The position numbers were made by a program, and so were the translations under genes. This document shows positions 47,061 through 59,786 of a stretch of 64,000 nt of DNA, piece by piece (the stretch's first letter is position 1; each line of letters begins with the position of its first letter). Where the stretch lies: positions 3,727,501 to 3,791,500 of the forward strand of contig CP053159.1 of the NCBI GenBank assembly GCA_014607495.2. The letters run 5' to 3'. Origin of the DNA: Carposina sasakii (lineage: Eukaryota > Arthropoda > Insecta > Lepidoptera > Carposinidae). The notes below the pieces were generated by a model, which saw only the letters and a program-made list of their open reading frames with translations, ran no database searches and was not told the origin of the DNA.

Positions 47061-49060
47061 AAATTTTATAGTAAATAGTTTCATCTTATAAAATTGGACA
47101 CAAAAGTGGACACAGCATACTGGACGCGTACAAAACGCTCTTATACTATATCCTACACTAATTGAGTCAATAAGCAGGCAATGACCCTAATGACTGGGAA
47201 CAAAAATATAATGTATAAGATATATTGGTGCGTTCGCGCGTAGATTTATTATGCGACGGGATGGGAAGACGAGCAGCGCTAATCCCACTACAGGGCTGTC
47301 CAAATTAACTATAAATAACCCCATAAATATGTTTCGGTGTTCAAAAATTATAATTTCTTCTGAACATTTCATGGTGTTAAATACTACGAAATTGTAATTG
47401 CAATTTTATGGGGTTATTAATAAATAAAATATTGATTTCGGACTACAAGATCCATTTTTGTTAGAACATTTATTTATCTTCTTGTGTTAGTACTTACTTA
47501 TCATCTATGAGAGAATTTGTGTTTTTAATAAATGAGCGACAAACGGACAATCCCCTATGTTGGGTATCGTCCTCAGAACACTGTGAAAGCTGCCTTGCAT
47601 TCGGTGCAGTAAGGAAGCCGCTTTTTTACGCATAATGAATGGCCCCAAAGCTGTCCACCTCTGCCTTATGCAAACATAGCTAAGGCAAACACCGAATTAC
47701 AAAAAACGAACGAACGAACCTAGAATTGAAAACTTATATTGATATTGTATTTACTTATCTTTAGCAGAGCATAATAAATAGGACTTTAGACGCCGTCGAT
47801 GATTATTGATTACAGAATTACCGTAAGTTTTGTTACCAAAAAAACTCTACATCGCACAACCCTATGAGTGTACAAATCAGTTCGATTGAACGACTGTTTC
47901 ACTGTAACCGAAATTAATATCAAACACTTGAACTCGCTCGGAATGTATACCTATCGATTGTAATCGATAAGTGTACTAATCGACTTACAAAAAGTTATAT
48001 TGTAAGTATAATTAAACATTATGATACTCATAATAATAATTCATTATGCCTGCCGCAATCTTTACTTAAGAAGTAATTCTAGGTCGCAAGTTTATTGGTT
48101 AACAACTTATCCGAGTTTAGTTTAAATATTAAATTAAAATAAATATAAAAGTTAGAACACAATTTTAACTTTTAGCACTCGATTATCATAAACTGCCATC
48201 AACTGGTATATTTAGGTAACATAGAAAGAAACAAACTTCGTGAAGGTTCATAAAATCATAGACTTAGCCTAACAAGGAATGTAATATAAACTTTACTGGT
48301 GCTACTACAATATTCAACAGACACTAAATACTAGTTAACTAAACAAACAACAGTTTTATAGAACACAAATTTTGATTTCCACATTCCAAATTCAATCACG
48401 AACAGATTAAGCCGCCGAAAAACAACCGAACAGAAAAAAGGGGCATTCCCCGAATAGTACAGCACCGCAGAATCTAAGGGCCTTCCAAAACTATTGACAG
48501 TGAGTGTGGATGCGATCATACTTAAGCCACGGATTATGAGCAGACCAAAATAGACGGTTCAAATCCTAAGGGATTAAGGGATACCGTGTTCCGACGGCGC
48601 ACAAAAATACATAAGGCGCGCCGGATGCGACGATTAGTCTAAACATGTACTACGTCGATGTTCGGATGCGTTTTTATAGCTTTTTTGTTAGGATTTTTTA
48701 TTCTTTAAAATATGTTAATCTAGAAAAGACTCTGATATTTTTTGAGGAATTATCCAAAATATATGTTTAAATATGTCGTTATACGGAATAATAATAATCA
48801 TAAGCATAACAATTAAGGGACCAGTTGTTAATAATAATAATAATACATACTTGATTAGCCTAAGGAAGTACATAATGTAATTGAATTTGTTCAGAGTACC
48901 TACGATTGATTGAGATTATACCTAAATAGAAAGAGCATTTTCATTCAATTTTGTTATAAAACATATTGATAATATTTTTTATATGGAGCTCTGGGCATTG
49001 TTCTTTTCACACAGACTCCATTAACCACGATTTCGTATTAGACGCCCAACATATTATGCG

Positions 49061-49153
49061 GTTGGATGCAGGCTGCTTCCGAACGGTCGGAGTGGAGGTT
49101 GTTGGGGGAGGCCTATGTCCAACAGTGGACTTCTCAGGGCTGTAAATGATGAT
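49061..49153 (+). mobile_element. LINE C-terminus/3' tail adjacent to the Pitx homeobox exon
   Basis: Encodes GWMQAASERSEWRLLGEAYV then QQWTSQGCK-stop, as in 45540-45795, ending GATGATATT. Its end is about 50 bases from the 5' splice site of the homeobox exon. Confidence 0.78.
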
Positions 49154-49174
49154 ATTATGCACACTGCACAGTCA

Positions 49175-49447
<273 letters not shown>

Positions 49448-49473
49448 CTGAAAGGAAACGTGAAATGTTATTG

Positions 49474-49678
49474 TCATCAGCCTATTGCAGGCCACTGCTG
49501 GATGTAGGCCTCCCCCAGGGTACGCCACAAGGTTTTGCCCATAGTCACTACGTGCCTGGGCAGGTAGGTTGACTGAGCGCAGTGTGAGAGAGTTTCAGGC
49601 TATATTGTCAAATTGGGAGATGCTGCTTATGAGCAGACATGGGGTGATGATATTCTACTTTGCCGACACCACACGTAC
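49474..49678 (-). mobile_element. LINE 3' tail abutting the Pitx homeobox exon acceptor
   Basis: Reverse of the tail family: CATCAGCCTATTGCAGGCCA, GGATGTAGGCCTCCCCCAGG, TTTTGCCCATAGTCACTACG, TTTGCCGACACCAC. On the gene strand its end (AATAGGCTGATGAC) lies 24-38 bases before the homeobox exon acceptor. Confidence 0.75.
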
Positions 49679-49727
49679 TAAAAAGTTATTAGTCATGCAC
49701 AACTACACAAATAGGCAGGTAAACGTA

Positions 49728-50117
49728 TACAGGACGTTTTTTCGTTGCCACCCTTAACTAAGGGTACGTACTCTAGTATACATCAAATAAAGTAAGTTTA
49801 TGCCAAAAAAAATGCTGGGAAACAATGTAATTTTTTTAAAGATTTTTTTTTAATTACTTGTTCGGGCGAAATTTAAAGTGTCCAGTTTATGCTAGTTTTA
49901 TCATAGGACAGATATTAATTATTTCCCGTGAAAAAATCTTGCTACGCGCGTCTATGTGCATTTATGCAGAAAACGCAGTCTATTTAACTCAACTTTGAAC
50001 CCTAATATTTTGGAAACCAGACACTTCCCAGGTATGCTTCCATAGAGAAAAATGATCGTGATGATGAAGAGATTCCATAGTTTTCGGAAACGTTGACGAC
50101 CAAAAATCATTCCTGTA
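49728..50117 (-). mobile_element. MITE with TACAGG termini, copy 3
   Basis: TACAGGACGTTTTTTCGTTG at left and ATTCCTGTA at right; interior is the reverse of 39382-39742. Confidence 0.65.
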
Positions 50118-50375
50118 TACACATAAGAATGTAACGTTACATGTAAAATTTAAGTCAAATGCTATGAAGATAGTCCACTACTATCATCATAAGTGCTTGC
50201 TTTCTATCGTCATCTAAACTGTCATATTGGCCATATTGAAAGTAAAATATTCTACGAGTATAGTAAAGTAGTTGTCGCACTTATACTTATAGAGACAATA
50301 CGAGAGAGAGATATACTCGTACGTATCATGTAACACTAGGAGAATCTTTATTGAAAAATTAATTATTTATCTGCA

Positions 50376-50679
50376 CCCGTATGATGAATTTGGTGAGAGC
50401 GAGATGGCGAGATGTCTCACTTTTAAACGTCAAATTCACAGTGCTATTAATAACTAGATAAACGAAGTGTATGTACTTTGCATGTAAAAATAGACTTAAG
50501 AATTAGAATAGATACTCGTTCTCGAGCCAGGACTGAATGAATTAGGGCTGATAGAAGTGGTTTGAAATCCCTTTTTACACACCAAGTAGGAACGCTTGCC
50601 TTATCTAGTTGTTACTTAGCTCTGTGGATTTGAAGTTTAAAAGTGAGACATCTCGCTCTCACCAAATTCATCATACGGG
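50376..50679. mobile_element. MITE with about 65-bp terminal inverted repeats
   Basis: CCCGTATGATGAATTTGGTG, AGAGCGAGATG, TCTCACTTTTAAACGTCAAA is mirrored at 50617-50679. The left arm carries an 8-base duplication (GCGAGATG). 304 bp, no ORF. A degenerate relative lies at 1190-1475. Confidence 0.85.
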
Positions 50680-52221
50680 GGCTGGCCTTACCTTTTGCTG
50701 ATTATTTAGAATAAGTTTTAAAAATATGAACTTGAAATAAAAGAGAAGTTATCTATTACAATCACACGTCTAGTAGCTACCGTACTCGACGGATTACCTT
50801 CAGCCCCGCCTAATACTTTTACAACACTATAAAAACCATAAATAAACTCACTCGATACGAAAACGTCACATAATAGCTTTAAGTCGAGTTATAAAACAAC
50901 TCTATTTTGGTGATAATCGAGTAAAGAACGAATTGTTATAAATTGTAAAATTATTGTAGCATACTCGTATCTAGAAAGCTTACTTACTCTTCATACTTAC
51001 GGTCACTTTGTTTTAGTGTAAATATAATATAATAAATAATAGTTATTCATTAGTAGGATAAGATTTCTCTACAATTATTCTAAAAGCTTTGTCCTGAATG
51101 ACTGACAGATCAAAACACAGTCTATACCTGAGGCCTAAACCGCATGAAACACTTCGAAGGTAGCATTCTTTGTATGACGTTGGCTTTCATATATATTCTA
51201 TTAAAATAACAACATAATTTTATTATCGAATGGTAAAACCTAGCTATGCTATGACGTAGATGCTCAAAATCGGTGTCGAGTAAGGGGACATAGATAGCAA
51301 TATACGAGTTAGACAAGCATTGAAGGCTATTAGGATAACAAGTGCTAATAGAAAATTGGGATATGGATATATTAACAAATTGGTTACAAAGCCACTTTCC
51401 TAATATAAATATTTTTTACGAGTGTTCAATGTGTACAGCATTATTACTTTTATGTTCAGGGCGGAGAGTTCATGATCTGACGTTGTTAACCATTAATGTA
51501 AAAGTTTTTAATATGGCCACAATTCGGATTAAAAACTGATAATGTTAATTATATATATATTGAAGAACAATGATTGCCAGGCTCTGGATCCTCATTATTG
51601 GCTCAGTAGGGTTATTGATTTATCTAGTATTAGACGATCTATTTGCCACTCAAATAATGTATTTTTTCTATTTGTGGTATACCCACACAAAGCGGCATCA
51701 CGCATAAATATCGCAAAGAAGGCTCTTGTGATGGATGGCATTAAGGCTAGTCCTGGAAATATTAGATCTGCAGTCGCATCAAAGAATTGGGTGCAAAACT
51801 GCCGTACTGGTACTGGTGTACGGGATATGACGTAGTATGGAGGAGACACTCGAGCAAAAATACCGACTCGATACCGGAAATCAGGTTCGCTTCTCTCAAA
51901 TAGTGTTTATTTAGGCTTCAAATAAGGTTATTGCTTAATAAGCGTTTTAATGGTAGGTAAAACGCCGATATTAGGCAGATCAATCCTTTACTGATAATGG
52001 ATTCAAACTGACATACTACCTCACCTAATAGTAACAAAATTATCTACTAAAATAGACAACAAACTTGTTTATTAAACTTTATATTTTTTAATAATTTTAT
52101 TTATCACCTGTGTTGTGCACGGACATTATTCGACACACTCGGTTATCGTTCACGTAGGTACCTAGGTTACTAATATATCTTATATTAGTATTTAAACTAT
52201 TTAAACTATAAACTATATTCA

Positions 52222-52447
52222 CACACTACACAACACATTAACCTAGTCCCACAGTAAGATCCCTAAGGTCTTGTGTCGTGGGTACTAAGGAACGGTATAT
52301 AAATACATAGATAAGTATAAAAACATCCATGACTCGGAAACAAACATTGATATTCATCATATCAATGTTTGCACCTACCGGGATTCGAACCCAGGACCTA
52401 TAGCGTCATAGGCAGGGTCACTACCTACTAGACCAGTCGGCAGTCGG
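52222..52447 (-). mobile_element. tRNA-derived SINE, lepidopteran type
   Basis: On the minus strand: GACTGGTCTAGTAGGTAGTG (A box), GGTCCTGGGTTCGAATCCCG (B box), a palindrome CAAACATTGATA...TATCAATGTTTG, CCGAGTCATGGATG, TTAGTACCCACGACACAAG and CTTACTGTGGGACTAGG. This block order is the common tRNA-headed SINE of Lepidoptera. No clear target duplication. Confidence 0.8.
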
Positions 52448-53599
52448 TCAAGTATACATATTATAATAACAAAAACTTTTTTCTACTTTTTGTTCTGCTG
52501 GTGATTATTACACTGCACCGCCCAAAGTCGCGAAGCGCGGAGCGGCAAATTTTAAAACTGTATGCAAATGACGTAATTATTTTACACACTGACAAATGCA
52601 CGAATCCACTTAGATTACGAGACATTACATAATACAGAGTGCAACATGGAACAGTTATAATTTTAGGTACGAGTAATCATTAATCTTTAACTTTGAGATC
52701 TACTTGTCCTGTTTATCATTCATCTGAGACTTGTCCAGCCACGTGGCAGGTAGGTACTGTACTATAATGTTTACTTTTAAAATTACTCACTGACTTTTGT
52801 TAATCAGACTGTCATTCTGTAAGCCCGATAGTTATAATTATAACGCCTTTTTACAAGAACAACGTGACATCTCATAATACGGTAGGTTAATAAAATATCA
52901 CGTTAGAGAAGATACCTAATCCAAAAACTTCAATACTTAGGTAGAGCGGTTTTGAAATTTATACAGGATGGGGATTCTGAAAAAGATGCTATACCCATTT
53001 TACATAGATTACACTACATACTTACTCACAGATACGACGTTTCTATAAAAAATAAAATGGAATTTTAATTCTCTCTGTATAAACTCATGTATGCAAAACT
53101 TTGAGTTATGACAACTTTTTCGCAAGCAATAATGTCCCTCTGTCTTCTATGGCTAAAATGAGAATTGACACTGTACAGGAGTTAGATCCATGGGTTAGAT
53201 CTTAGGCGAGATGTAAGCAAAGAGTGAAGTGAGGTGCAAATCGAGTTTGTGAAAAATAAATCAAAGATTTCTAAAAACATTACATTACATAAGTATATAT
53301 ATTCAACATAAGTATATAAACACGTAAACTAGAGTTATAAACACGTAATTTATAGTTTATATCGGATTACCGTTTGCGATTTTATTGGTGATATCCACTA
53401 TCTTGATTGAACACTTATTGTTGTACATGAAGATTACATTACATACATGCATTATATATTACTACATACCTAAATAAGTAATGAACAAAAATACACTCAG
53501 GCGACTGGGACCCTGTTTCGATTATATGTGGTCCCACTCGCCTGGAACCTAATATTAATCGCGAAAGCTCTGTATTTTCAGACATAACTTTCGAAGCTA

Positions 53600-53850
53600 A
53601 TGATATTTGAAAGTGGTTCGGTAGATAGAACTAACATGGAAAACTAATCCTGATGATGCCACGGGTGTTGGCGAAACATATGTCGATTAAAATTTTAATT
53701 GGTTTTCGGATTACCAGCTATGTATTTATGGTTACATTACTCATTGCGACTGTAGTGTCTTGTGTTCGTGATCATCATGAGTAGGCAGATCCGAGGGTCA
53801 GCGGAGGGTATAGGGCCCGGTGGCGGGCGATCCCTCAATAGAAGTTTGTA
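53600..53850 (-). repeat. Repeat family C copy (minus)
   Basis: Reverse of 56980-57265: AACATGGAAAACTAATCCTG, TGCCACGGGTGTTGGCGAAA, GGGTATAGGGCCCGGTGGC, GATCCCTCAATAG. Confidence 0.7.
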
Positions 53851-55055
53851 TTATCCAAAATGCGATCAATAAGCGAAATGTGAAGTTTAATTCACCGAAG
53901 TGTAATCAAAACATTTATTTTAGATTATCATGTGTCACGTAAACTCTGGCATATTATTAAAACCATCAATCTGTTCGGAACGACAATCTCATTGGTGTAT
54001 AATGAACAATCCGGATTATAGTCTCAAAGTTTAGGCCGAGATAGTCCGGGAGCTGAACGCGTTTATTTTGGTGATGTTTTGCATAGTTTCAACGATAAAA
54101 TATGTTCAAATGTAAAGCTTATTCCTGTTGCTATTGCATCTTGAGACGACATTTTGGGAAATGATTCGCATATTTTCATTGTGCCTACCTACTTACAGAA
54201 GCAACTGCACTGACGTTAGTTAAGTAAGATTATGATTATGATTAAATGTTTTTAATGAGTCGTAGTAAGTATAACAAAATTCTATTTATACTACGATCTG
54301 AATGAAATACGTGTTAAACTTAAATATAAGTTTTGCTAAATTTATTTGCGTTCATGAAATCTCTTTTTTATTTGTAATGACAAATCCTGTTTTGTTACCA
54401 TGACCTTGTTTGTTTTTCTAAATATTATATATCCTAGCTCCCTGCCTAGAACCAGAACCACATATTCATGCCGTTACGTATCGATAGGGGTCGATATCGC
54501 TCGTCTGATATCCTATCAGCCTTTGAGCGTTCGCCGACCCATCCATCATTCGCTCGGCACCTTTGCTGCGGCCGACACGACGTAGGTAAACAGCAGTTAA
54601 CATGTGTCCAAGATATCAAAGCGACACTCGATTTTGATAACACTCTTCCTTTAAAGTACCACTTACTAGTTACATATGTTATGACTAGATCAGACTTATC
54701 GCCGACTAATTCTGTTATCTGTCTATTTTTAGATTGAAGACTTTTACGGGATGCATGTCCTTAACTTGTAACTTTTGATCTAGTATGTCAATTGGGTTGG
54801 CTTCCGAATTCACCATTGACCACGTGCGCTTTCGGTTTCACAGCGTAGGTGCTTCGATCAATCCCAGTCACGAGCTTGTACGGCAGAATTTATTTCATGT
54901 AGTGTGTAATATTTATGAAAGTTAATATTAACTTGAAGTAAATGATCCCAAATAATATTATAAATTCGAAAGTATTCTTTGTTTGCTACCTCTTCACACT
55001 TTATTTACTCAACCAATCTTATTGAAATTTTGCTTCCGTATAGTTGTGAGTGGAG

Positions 55056-55245
55056 ACCCTCGAATGGAGACCGCGCCTCGGCAAGCGTAGCGTTGGGCGC
55101 CCTCCGGCCAGATGGACCGATGACTTAAAGAGGACGGCTGGTAGTGACTGGATGGCAAAAACGGAAGATCGAGCCATGTGGCGTACACTGGGGGAGGCTT
55201 ACGTCCAGCAGTGGACTGCAATAGGCTGACGATGATGATGATAGT
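55056..55245 (+). pseudogene. LINE reverse transcriptase C-terminus fragment, open to its stop
   Basis: 58 codons TLEWRPRLGKRSVGRPPARW, TDDLKRTAGSDWMAKTEDRA, MWRTLGEAYVQQWTAIG and TGA (55227-55229), then GATGATGATGAT. The fragment is undamaged, so it is probably a recent 5'-truncated insertion; it is closest to 34537-34800. Antisense in a Pitx intron. Confidence 0.82.
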
Positions 55246-55697
55246 TGTGAGTAGGTACAAAGAAGAACATAGGTAGATTCTGTAGGCCACACATTCACGA
55301 TAGTCACTTAATAAAAGGAAGTTAACTATATAATTTCACCTTTTGCCTAAACATATATAGCTATACCTATAACGGCTATCTCCCTTAGATGGGCCACGTT
55401 CGATTCGAGCGGTGTTTGGCGAAGTATTAATGCTCGCTCACAGTATTTGCAGGAGATTCCTGACGCTTACCGGAGTTTGCTTTCAGTTTTACGTTTGTCA
55501 CTTTGTGTGGTCCGCTAGATATTTTTTGAAATGTGGGTTTTATGTGAACTTAAAATTTGAGTGAAAGAGTTACTGACTTGACGAGGTTTGTTTTTTAGAT
55601 AGCCTCATTTGCATTAATCGCGTTATCCTACATTTTATTCTATCTCGAATTAACACACACATGACGGTTGACTCTATATATGTTGCTTTTATTTACA

Positions 55698-56170
55698 TCT
55701 ACACTAATATTATAAAGAGGAAAACTTTGTTTGTTTGGTTGTAATGAATAGGCTCAAAAACTACTGGACCGATTTCAAAAATTCTTTCACCGTAGAATCC
55801 TTATTGGACCTGGATGAACATAATAAGAAGATATTCCCAAAAACCAACGGGAATTCTATATTTTTTAAAAAATTCCGCTATACATATGAAGCTGAAATCG
55901 GGCATATATGTTATTTTTTTTTTCAATTTTTTACGTTACCTGAAATCGCATCTATGTGCATTGGGGACAGCGAGTCTAAAAACGGATTTCTTCACGCTTC
56001 ATGTTTTACGAAAACCGCTATACATAGCGATTAGGGACTGCGAGGAAACACTACGGATTCCCGAAATTCCCAGGGAATGATCGTGAATCTGAAGTTGAGC
56101 ATGACCCCGAGGAAGCACTTATTCGGGAACGTTGACGACATCACTTTTTACACTTATATAGGCTACTGCT
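55698..56170 (+). mobile_element. Helitron-like element, third subfamily (5' part)
   Basis: Starts TCTACACTAATATTATAAAG and contains AACTACTGGACCGATTTC, the usual beginning of lepidopteran Helitrons of this kind. The 3' end is not clear; overlapping ORFs at 55735-56080 arise from it and have no protein character. Confidence 0.5.
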
Positions 56171-56194
56171 TTTATTTTTTCTGTAGTCTAATAA

Positions 56195-56453
56195 TCAATA
56201 TAAATACTAATATTATAAACGTGAAAGTTTGTAAGTATGGATGGATGGATGTTTGTTACTCTTTCATGCAAAATCGGCTGGAGCGATTTTAATAAATTTT
56301 ACATTTATCGATTTAAATGATTTTGGAGTTAGCTGACACCCTAGATTAACACATAGGCTACTTTATATCCCGGGAAAATATTTTTATTCCGGATAATTTC
56401 GACATTTTGTTTTTTCTGCAGTCCACGCGGACGAAGTCACGGACATCCACTAG
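56195..56453 (+). mobile_element. Non-autonomous Helitron
   Basis: ATACTAATATTATAAACGTG near the start, AAAATCGGCTGGAGCGATTT inside, and CCACGCGGACGAAGTCACGG...CACTAG followed by T at the end. Confidence 0.7.
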
Positions 56454-56979
56454 TAACCAATAAATACGTCATATTTAAGAATTTTATGATTTCGGGTCTA
56501 AAAAGAAACTTAGGCTACCTTTTCACCAGATATGTATTGTCATAATAATAATCATAATTTCAATGCATTTTCTGATTTATTAGTATACCTATTTTTGAAA
56601 TAGTAGTATCTGTAAGTCGAGCAAAAAAGTTCACATGCTGACAGGAAAACAATGATGATAAATTTAGTGCTGTACATTCACTATCAAAATAAAGCGAAAA
56701 ACCTACAAAATGTTTATCAGCGCTAATCAAGCGCGCCACAAATTCGCAAATAACTAAACAAATACCTATACATACCTAGGGAGGTAGATATGCATACATA
56801 TGTATTATTAAGATAGTAATGCAGTATTTTGAGGCTCGTGTTTTTCGTTTACTACCTACTCGTTAATTTTTTTAATGAAAGGTAATCTATTTTCTAACGA
56901 TCAATTTGCTAATACGTTTTCTTTGTGTTAACTGAACTAAAACTGGTAGGAACTTGAACAATGTATTTGTTAAATATCG

Positions 56980-57265
56980 AATTGTATCAGGCGTCACTAT
57001 TCGGAAGTTCAAATCTCTATTGAGGGATCGCCAACCACCGGGCCCTATACCCTCCGCTGACCCTCGACATCTGCCGACTCATGATCACGAACACAAGACA
57101 CTACATTCGCAACGAGAAGCCAGATCCAAGCACCTAGCATGCCACCATAAATACATAGCCGCTAATCCAAAAACCAATTAAAATTTTAATCGACATATGC
57201 CTCGCCAACACCCGTGGCATCATCAGGATTAGTTTTCCATGTTAGTTCTATCTACCGAACCAACT
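56980..57265 (+). repeat. Repeat family C copy (plus)
   Basis: ATTCGGAAGTTCAAATCTCT, CACCGGGCCCTATACCCTCC, CGACATATGCCTCGCCAACA, CGTGGCATCATCAGGATTAG. Other copies 53600-53850 and 61514-61785. Confidence 0.7.
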
Positions 57266-57712
57266 AATAAGAAAATGTGGGCATGTACATATTAACTAGC
57301 GCCATCCTTCATCGGAACCATTCTATGAAACTGACAATATGAACATGAAGTTGACAATGCATTCCTTTATTGATACGTTCATAATGGCTGCGTTTGTAAT
57401 GATTAAATTCAAGTAAAATATATCGAAACACACAAAATATTTACTTTTTTTCTACATTGTAGTTTTTTTATTTTGATTTTCATTTCGTAATAAACAAAAA
57501 ATTACGTATTTTTCTGAACATGTCTCATCAATACAGGATGATTTTTAGTCGTCACGACTAACATGATCATTTTTCAATTTGACAGGTCATGAATGGGCAT
57601 TGTCCTTTAAGTGCTTTTTTTCATCTAGTTATCTATCTATCTATACTTAGCGTTATTTTTATATTACACTACACATAAGTATATCTATTATCAAATGGAT
57701 CAATGTACTCAC

Positions 57713-57838
57713 TGTCTTCAGTATGTTTCCTATCTCTCCGCGGTCGTGGTGGCGCATACAACGACTGTTCCACTCCGGACCCGCCGGACGTCAGGGACGA
57801 ATGGCCACTGTCCCTGAATTCGCCCGTCTCCGCCCACA
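57713..57838 (-). CDS. Pitx: Probable upstream coding exon of the Pitx-type gene (linker before homeodomain)
   Basis: A 126-base exon lying between acceptor TTACAG (57839-57844) and donor ACA|gtgagt (57707-57712). The open frame has 2 leading bases, 41 codons and 1 trailing base. It reads WAETGEFRDSGHSSLTSGG, then GVEQSLYAPPRP and a basic end RRDRKHTED. It has no domain, but it is Ser/Gly-rich, much richer in GC than its surroundings and flanked by good splice signals. The trailing base plus the two leading bases of the exon at 49447 form AAC (Asn) and keep the frame into the homeodomain; that phase match is the main support. I do not recognise the peptide with certainty from known Pitx proteins, so the assignment is an inference from strand, phase and position. 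An exon further right must supply the start codon. Confidence 0.65.
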
Positions 57839-58009
57839 CTGTAACAAATGATCCCTGTTACTTGACATCTCTATTGTTTTGTACCTCATTGTGTATCGTT
57901 GTCAAGTCTACGTACTGTTTAAGTCGGTCCATACTGTAACAAGATAGAATTGGGGGTTATAATAATATTATATTACGTAGGTATTTACATATATACCTAT
58001 ACATATGCC

Positions 58010-58190
58010 TGGGCTGATGCGGGACTTCACTAGAACACATCAGCTGTGTCTGCTTCCATACATGTCGTAAGAGTCGGACATTCTCTCAGAGGATAAGCTA
58101 GCAACTTGTCACTGTTCATCTTTATCTGACCCCGATATACTAAACGTTGCTGTAAGATCTCTTTTATAATCCTGCAGTTCTGGAATATCT
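58010..58190 (+). repeat. Repeat family A copy
   Basis: GGCTGATGCGGGACTTCACT, CTAGCAACTTGTCACTGTTC, TATAATCCTGCAGTTCTGGA. Confidence 0.65.
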
Positions 58191-58579
58191 TATTTTAATA
58201 ACGTTCATTATCCTTAAAGAGTTTGAACAGATATTAAATACGCTATTAAAACGAAACAAAATTGGTGAAAGAATCTATAAGTAAAGTAATAGGTATCTTT
58301 GATTTAAATGAACTTTGAAGATAATAAAAAAATTAACGTTAATGATGGTTTTAGTATCTATTAATCCAATTGCATATTAAATATTATTAAAGGATGAATC
58401 ATGGTTCAAAGGGGTGCTCAATTTTACCAACACACAATGTATTGTAAATATCGTGAAAAATTCAGAATTCGGCTAGTACGTAGTAGGTACATAATGCAAA
58501 ATATTTGTAGATAATATTTACCATATAATTTTTTATTCCATCATCTAAATCCAGCACAAAAGAAACGCAAGCTTAAGCC

Positions 58580-58830
58580 TTAAAGCACTCAAGTTCAGGC
58601 GCGCTAATAAATTAAAGTCGCATGTTAATAGGCGCATTATTTACATCGAGTGAGGAGCGTTTTCGTTAAACGGAGATGACACCCCGTTGCTTGAGCGATA
58701 ATTAAGTGTCCCTTGGCACTTGTTCACTAATTAGTCACCGGGGACGTGAATGTGGGCGAGCCCTTATTGATGGCGGTTTGTTTTTAAAATGGCGGCGGAT
58801 GTAAGGAGTTTGAAAGAATAGAGAATCGAA
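58580..58830. promoter_or_regulatory. Repeat-free patch upstream of the recognised Pitx exons
   Basis: Contains ACTAATTAGT and GATAATTAAG homeodomain-type cores and a GC-richer context (GTCACCGGGGACGTGAATG), with no ORF and no second copy in the window. Candidate enhancer only. Confidence 0.25.
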
Positions 58831-59605
58831 GAAAAGTAAGTGTTACAGGTCAATTGTTTCAATAGTATTTTGAAAATGAAAATGGTCGTTAATATTTTAC
58901 AAAACCCCAAATATGTATTTGTATGCAAAATACGTGAACGAACATCGTGATATGAATTTTGAAAATTATTGTATTTTAAAAATCGATTTTTTCAGTCAAT
59001 GATAAACGAAGTAAGAGAAAACTAACTGTAGACTCCTTCGCATAAAATAGGTAAGTATAGAAAAACACCATCTGCAAAGATATTCCAGAAAACAGATATC
59101 TTCTCAGAATATAAAGTAGCCAAGATATCCCTACGCTTTTCCTGATTCTATATAGGAGTTGTTTTCTTATTTACCTATAAGCTGGTTTTATGTCATGATA
59201 AGTGAAAACTTATTTATCTACTGACAGTTTTAGTTATTTTCATTTAGAAGTTAAAGTTGACAAAATATAAATCTTTTACAGCCCAAAATGCATCGTCACC
59301 AGGGATTTGGGGTCACAGATTTCTTCTCTAATTAAAAAGAATTTATTTAACTTTTTTTATTGTTTCCCCGGCAAATAAATGTGATTGTTTTCCACTGTTG
59401 ACATAAAGTCGAGTCTACACGTTGACGAGCCTGAGTCTTTTGTTTTGGCCAAAGTCACGTATCTGTTCCAACTGATGAACTGAAATGTTCTTTACGAGTG
59501 CCATTTAAAAAACAATTGTATTGGCCAATATTTTAGGGACAAACATGTAAGGTATATATACATATAATAATTATTGATTTCTTAATCCATATTATTAATT
59601 GATTT

Positions 59606-59786
59606 CTTAAAGGAGTACTGACATTAGCAGTTTTTCTAGATTTCGACTTTAGACGATCACACATAAACATTATTAATTTCACGTTGGTGGCCTGAAACCC
59701 CAATTACCTGACAGAAAAATTACAATCGACAAATAAGTTGTGTATACTTTCATGTCGAATAAATAATTTTATTATTTCATTCATTC
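59606..59786 (+). mobile_element. LINE 3'-end family D copy
   Basis: CTAGATTTCGACTTTAGACG, TTTCACGTTGGTGGCCTGAA, CATGTCGAATAAATAATTTT with ATT-rich tail. Confidence 0.55.

Larger units (their letters stand above)
49448..57712 (-). other. Intron of the Pitx-type gene between linker exon and homeobox exon (8.3 kb)
   Basis: Bounded by donor gtgagt (57707-57712) and acceptor TTTCAG (49448-49453). It contains a LINE tail at its acceptor, MITEs (49728-50117, 50376-50679), a tRNA-derived SINE (52222-52447), an inverted pair of one repeat family (53600-53850 and 56980-57265), a LINE end (55056-55229) and Helitrons (55698-56453). A GC-richer patch at 54460-54600 is unexplained; I see no exon. Confidence 0.6.

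Noticed and set aside
52370..52447. Possible minus-strand tRNA
   Set aside because: A and B boxes belong to the head of a SINE whose body continues to 52222.
54468..54737. 89-codon plus ORF in a GC-richer patch
   Set aside because: No recognisable domain and an overlapping ORF on the other strand; kept only as an unexplained patch.
55735..56080. Overlapping 88-99 codon ORFs
   Set aside because: Fall inside a Helitron-like sequence that does not encode protein in its other copies.
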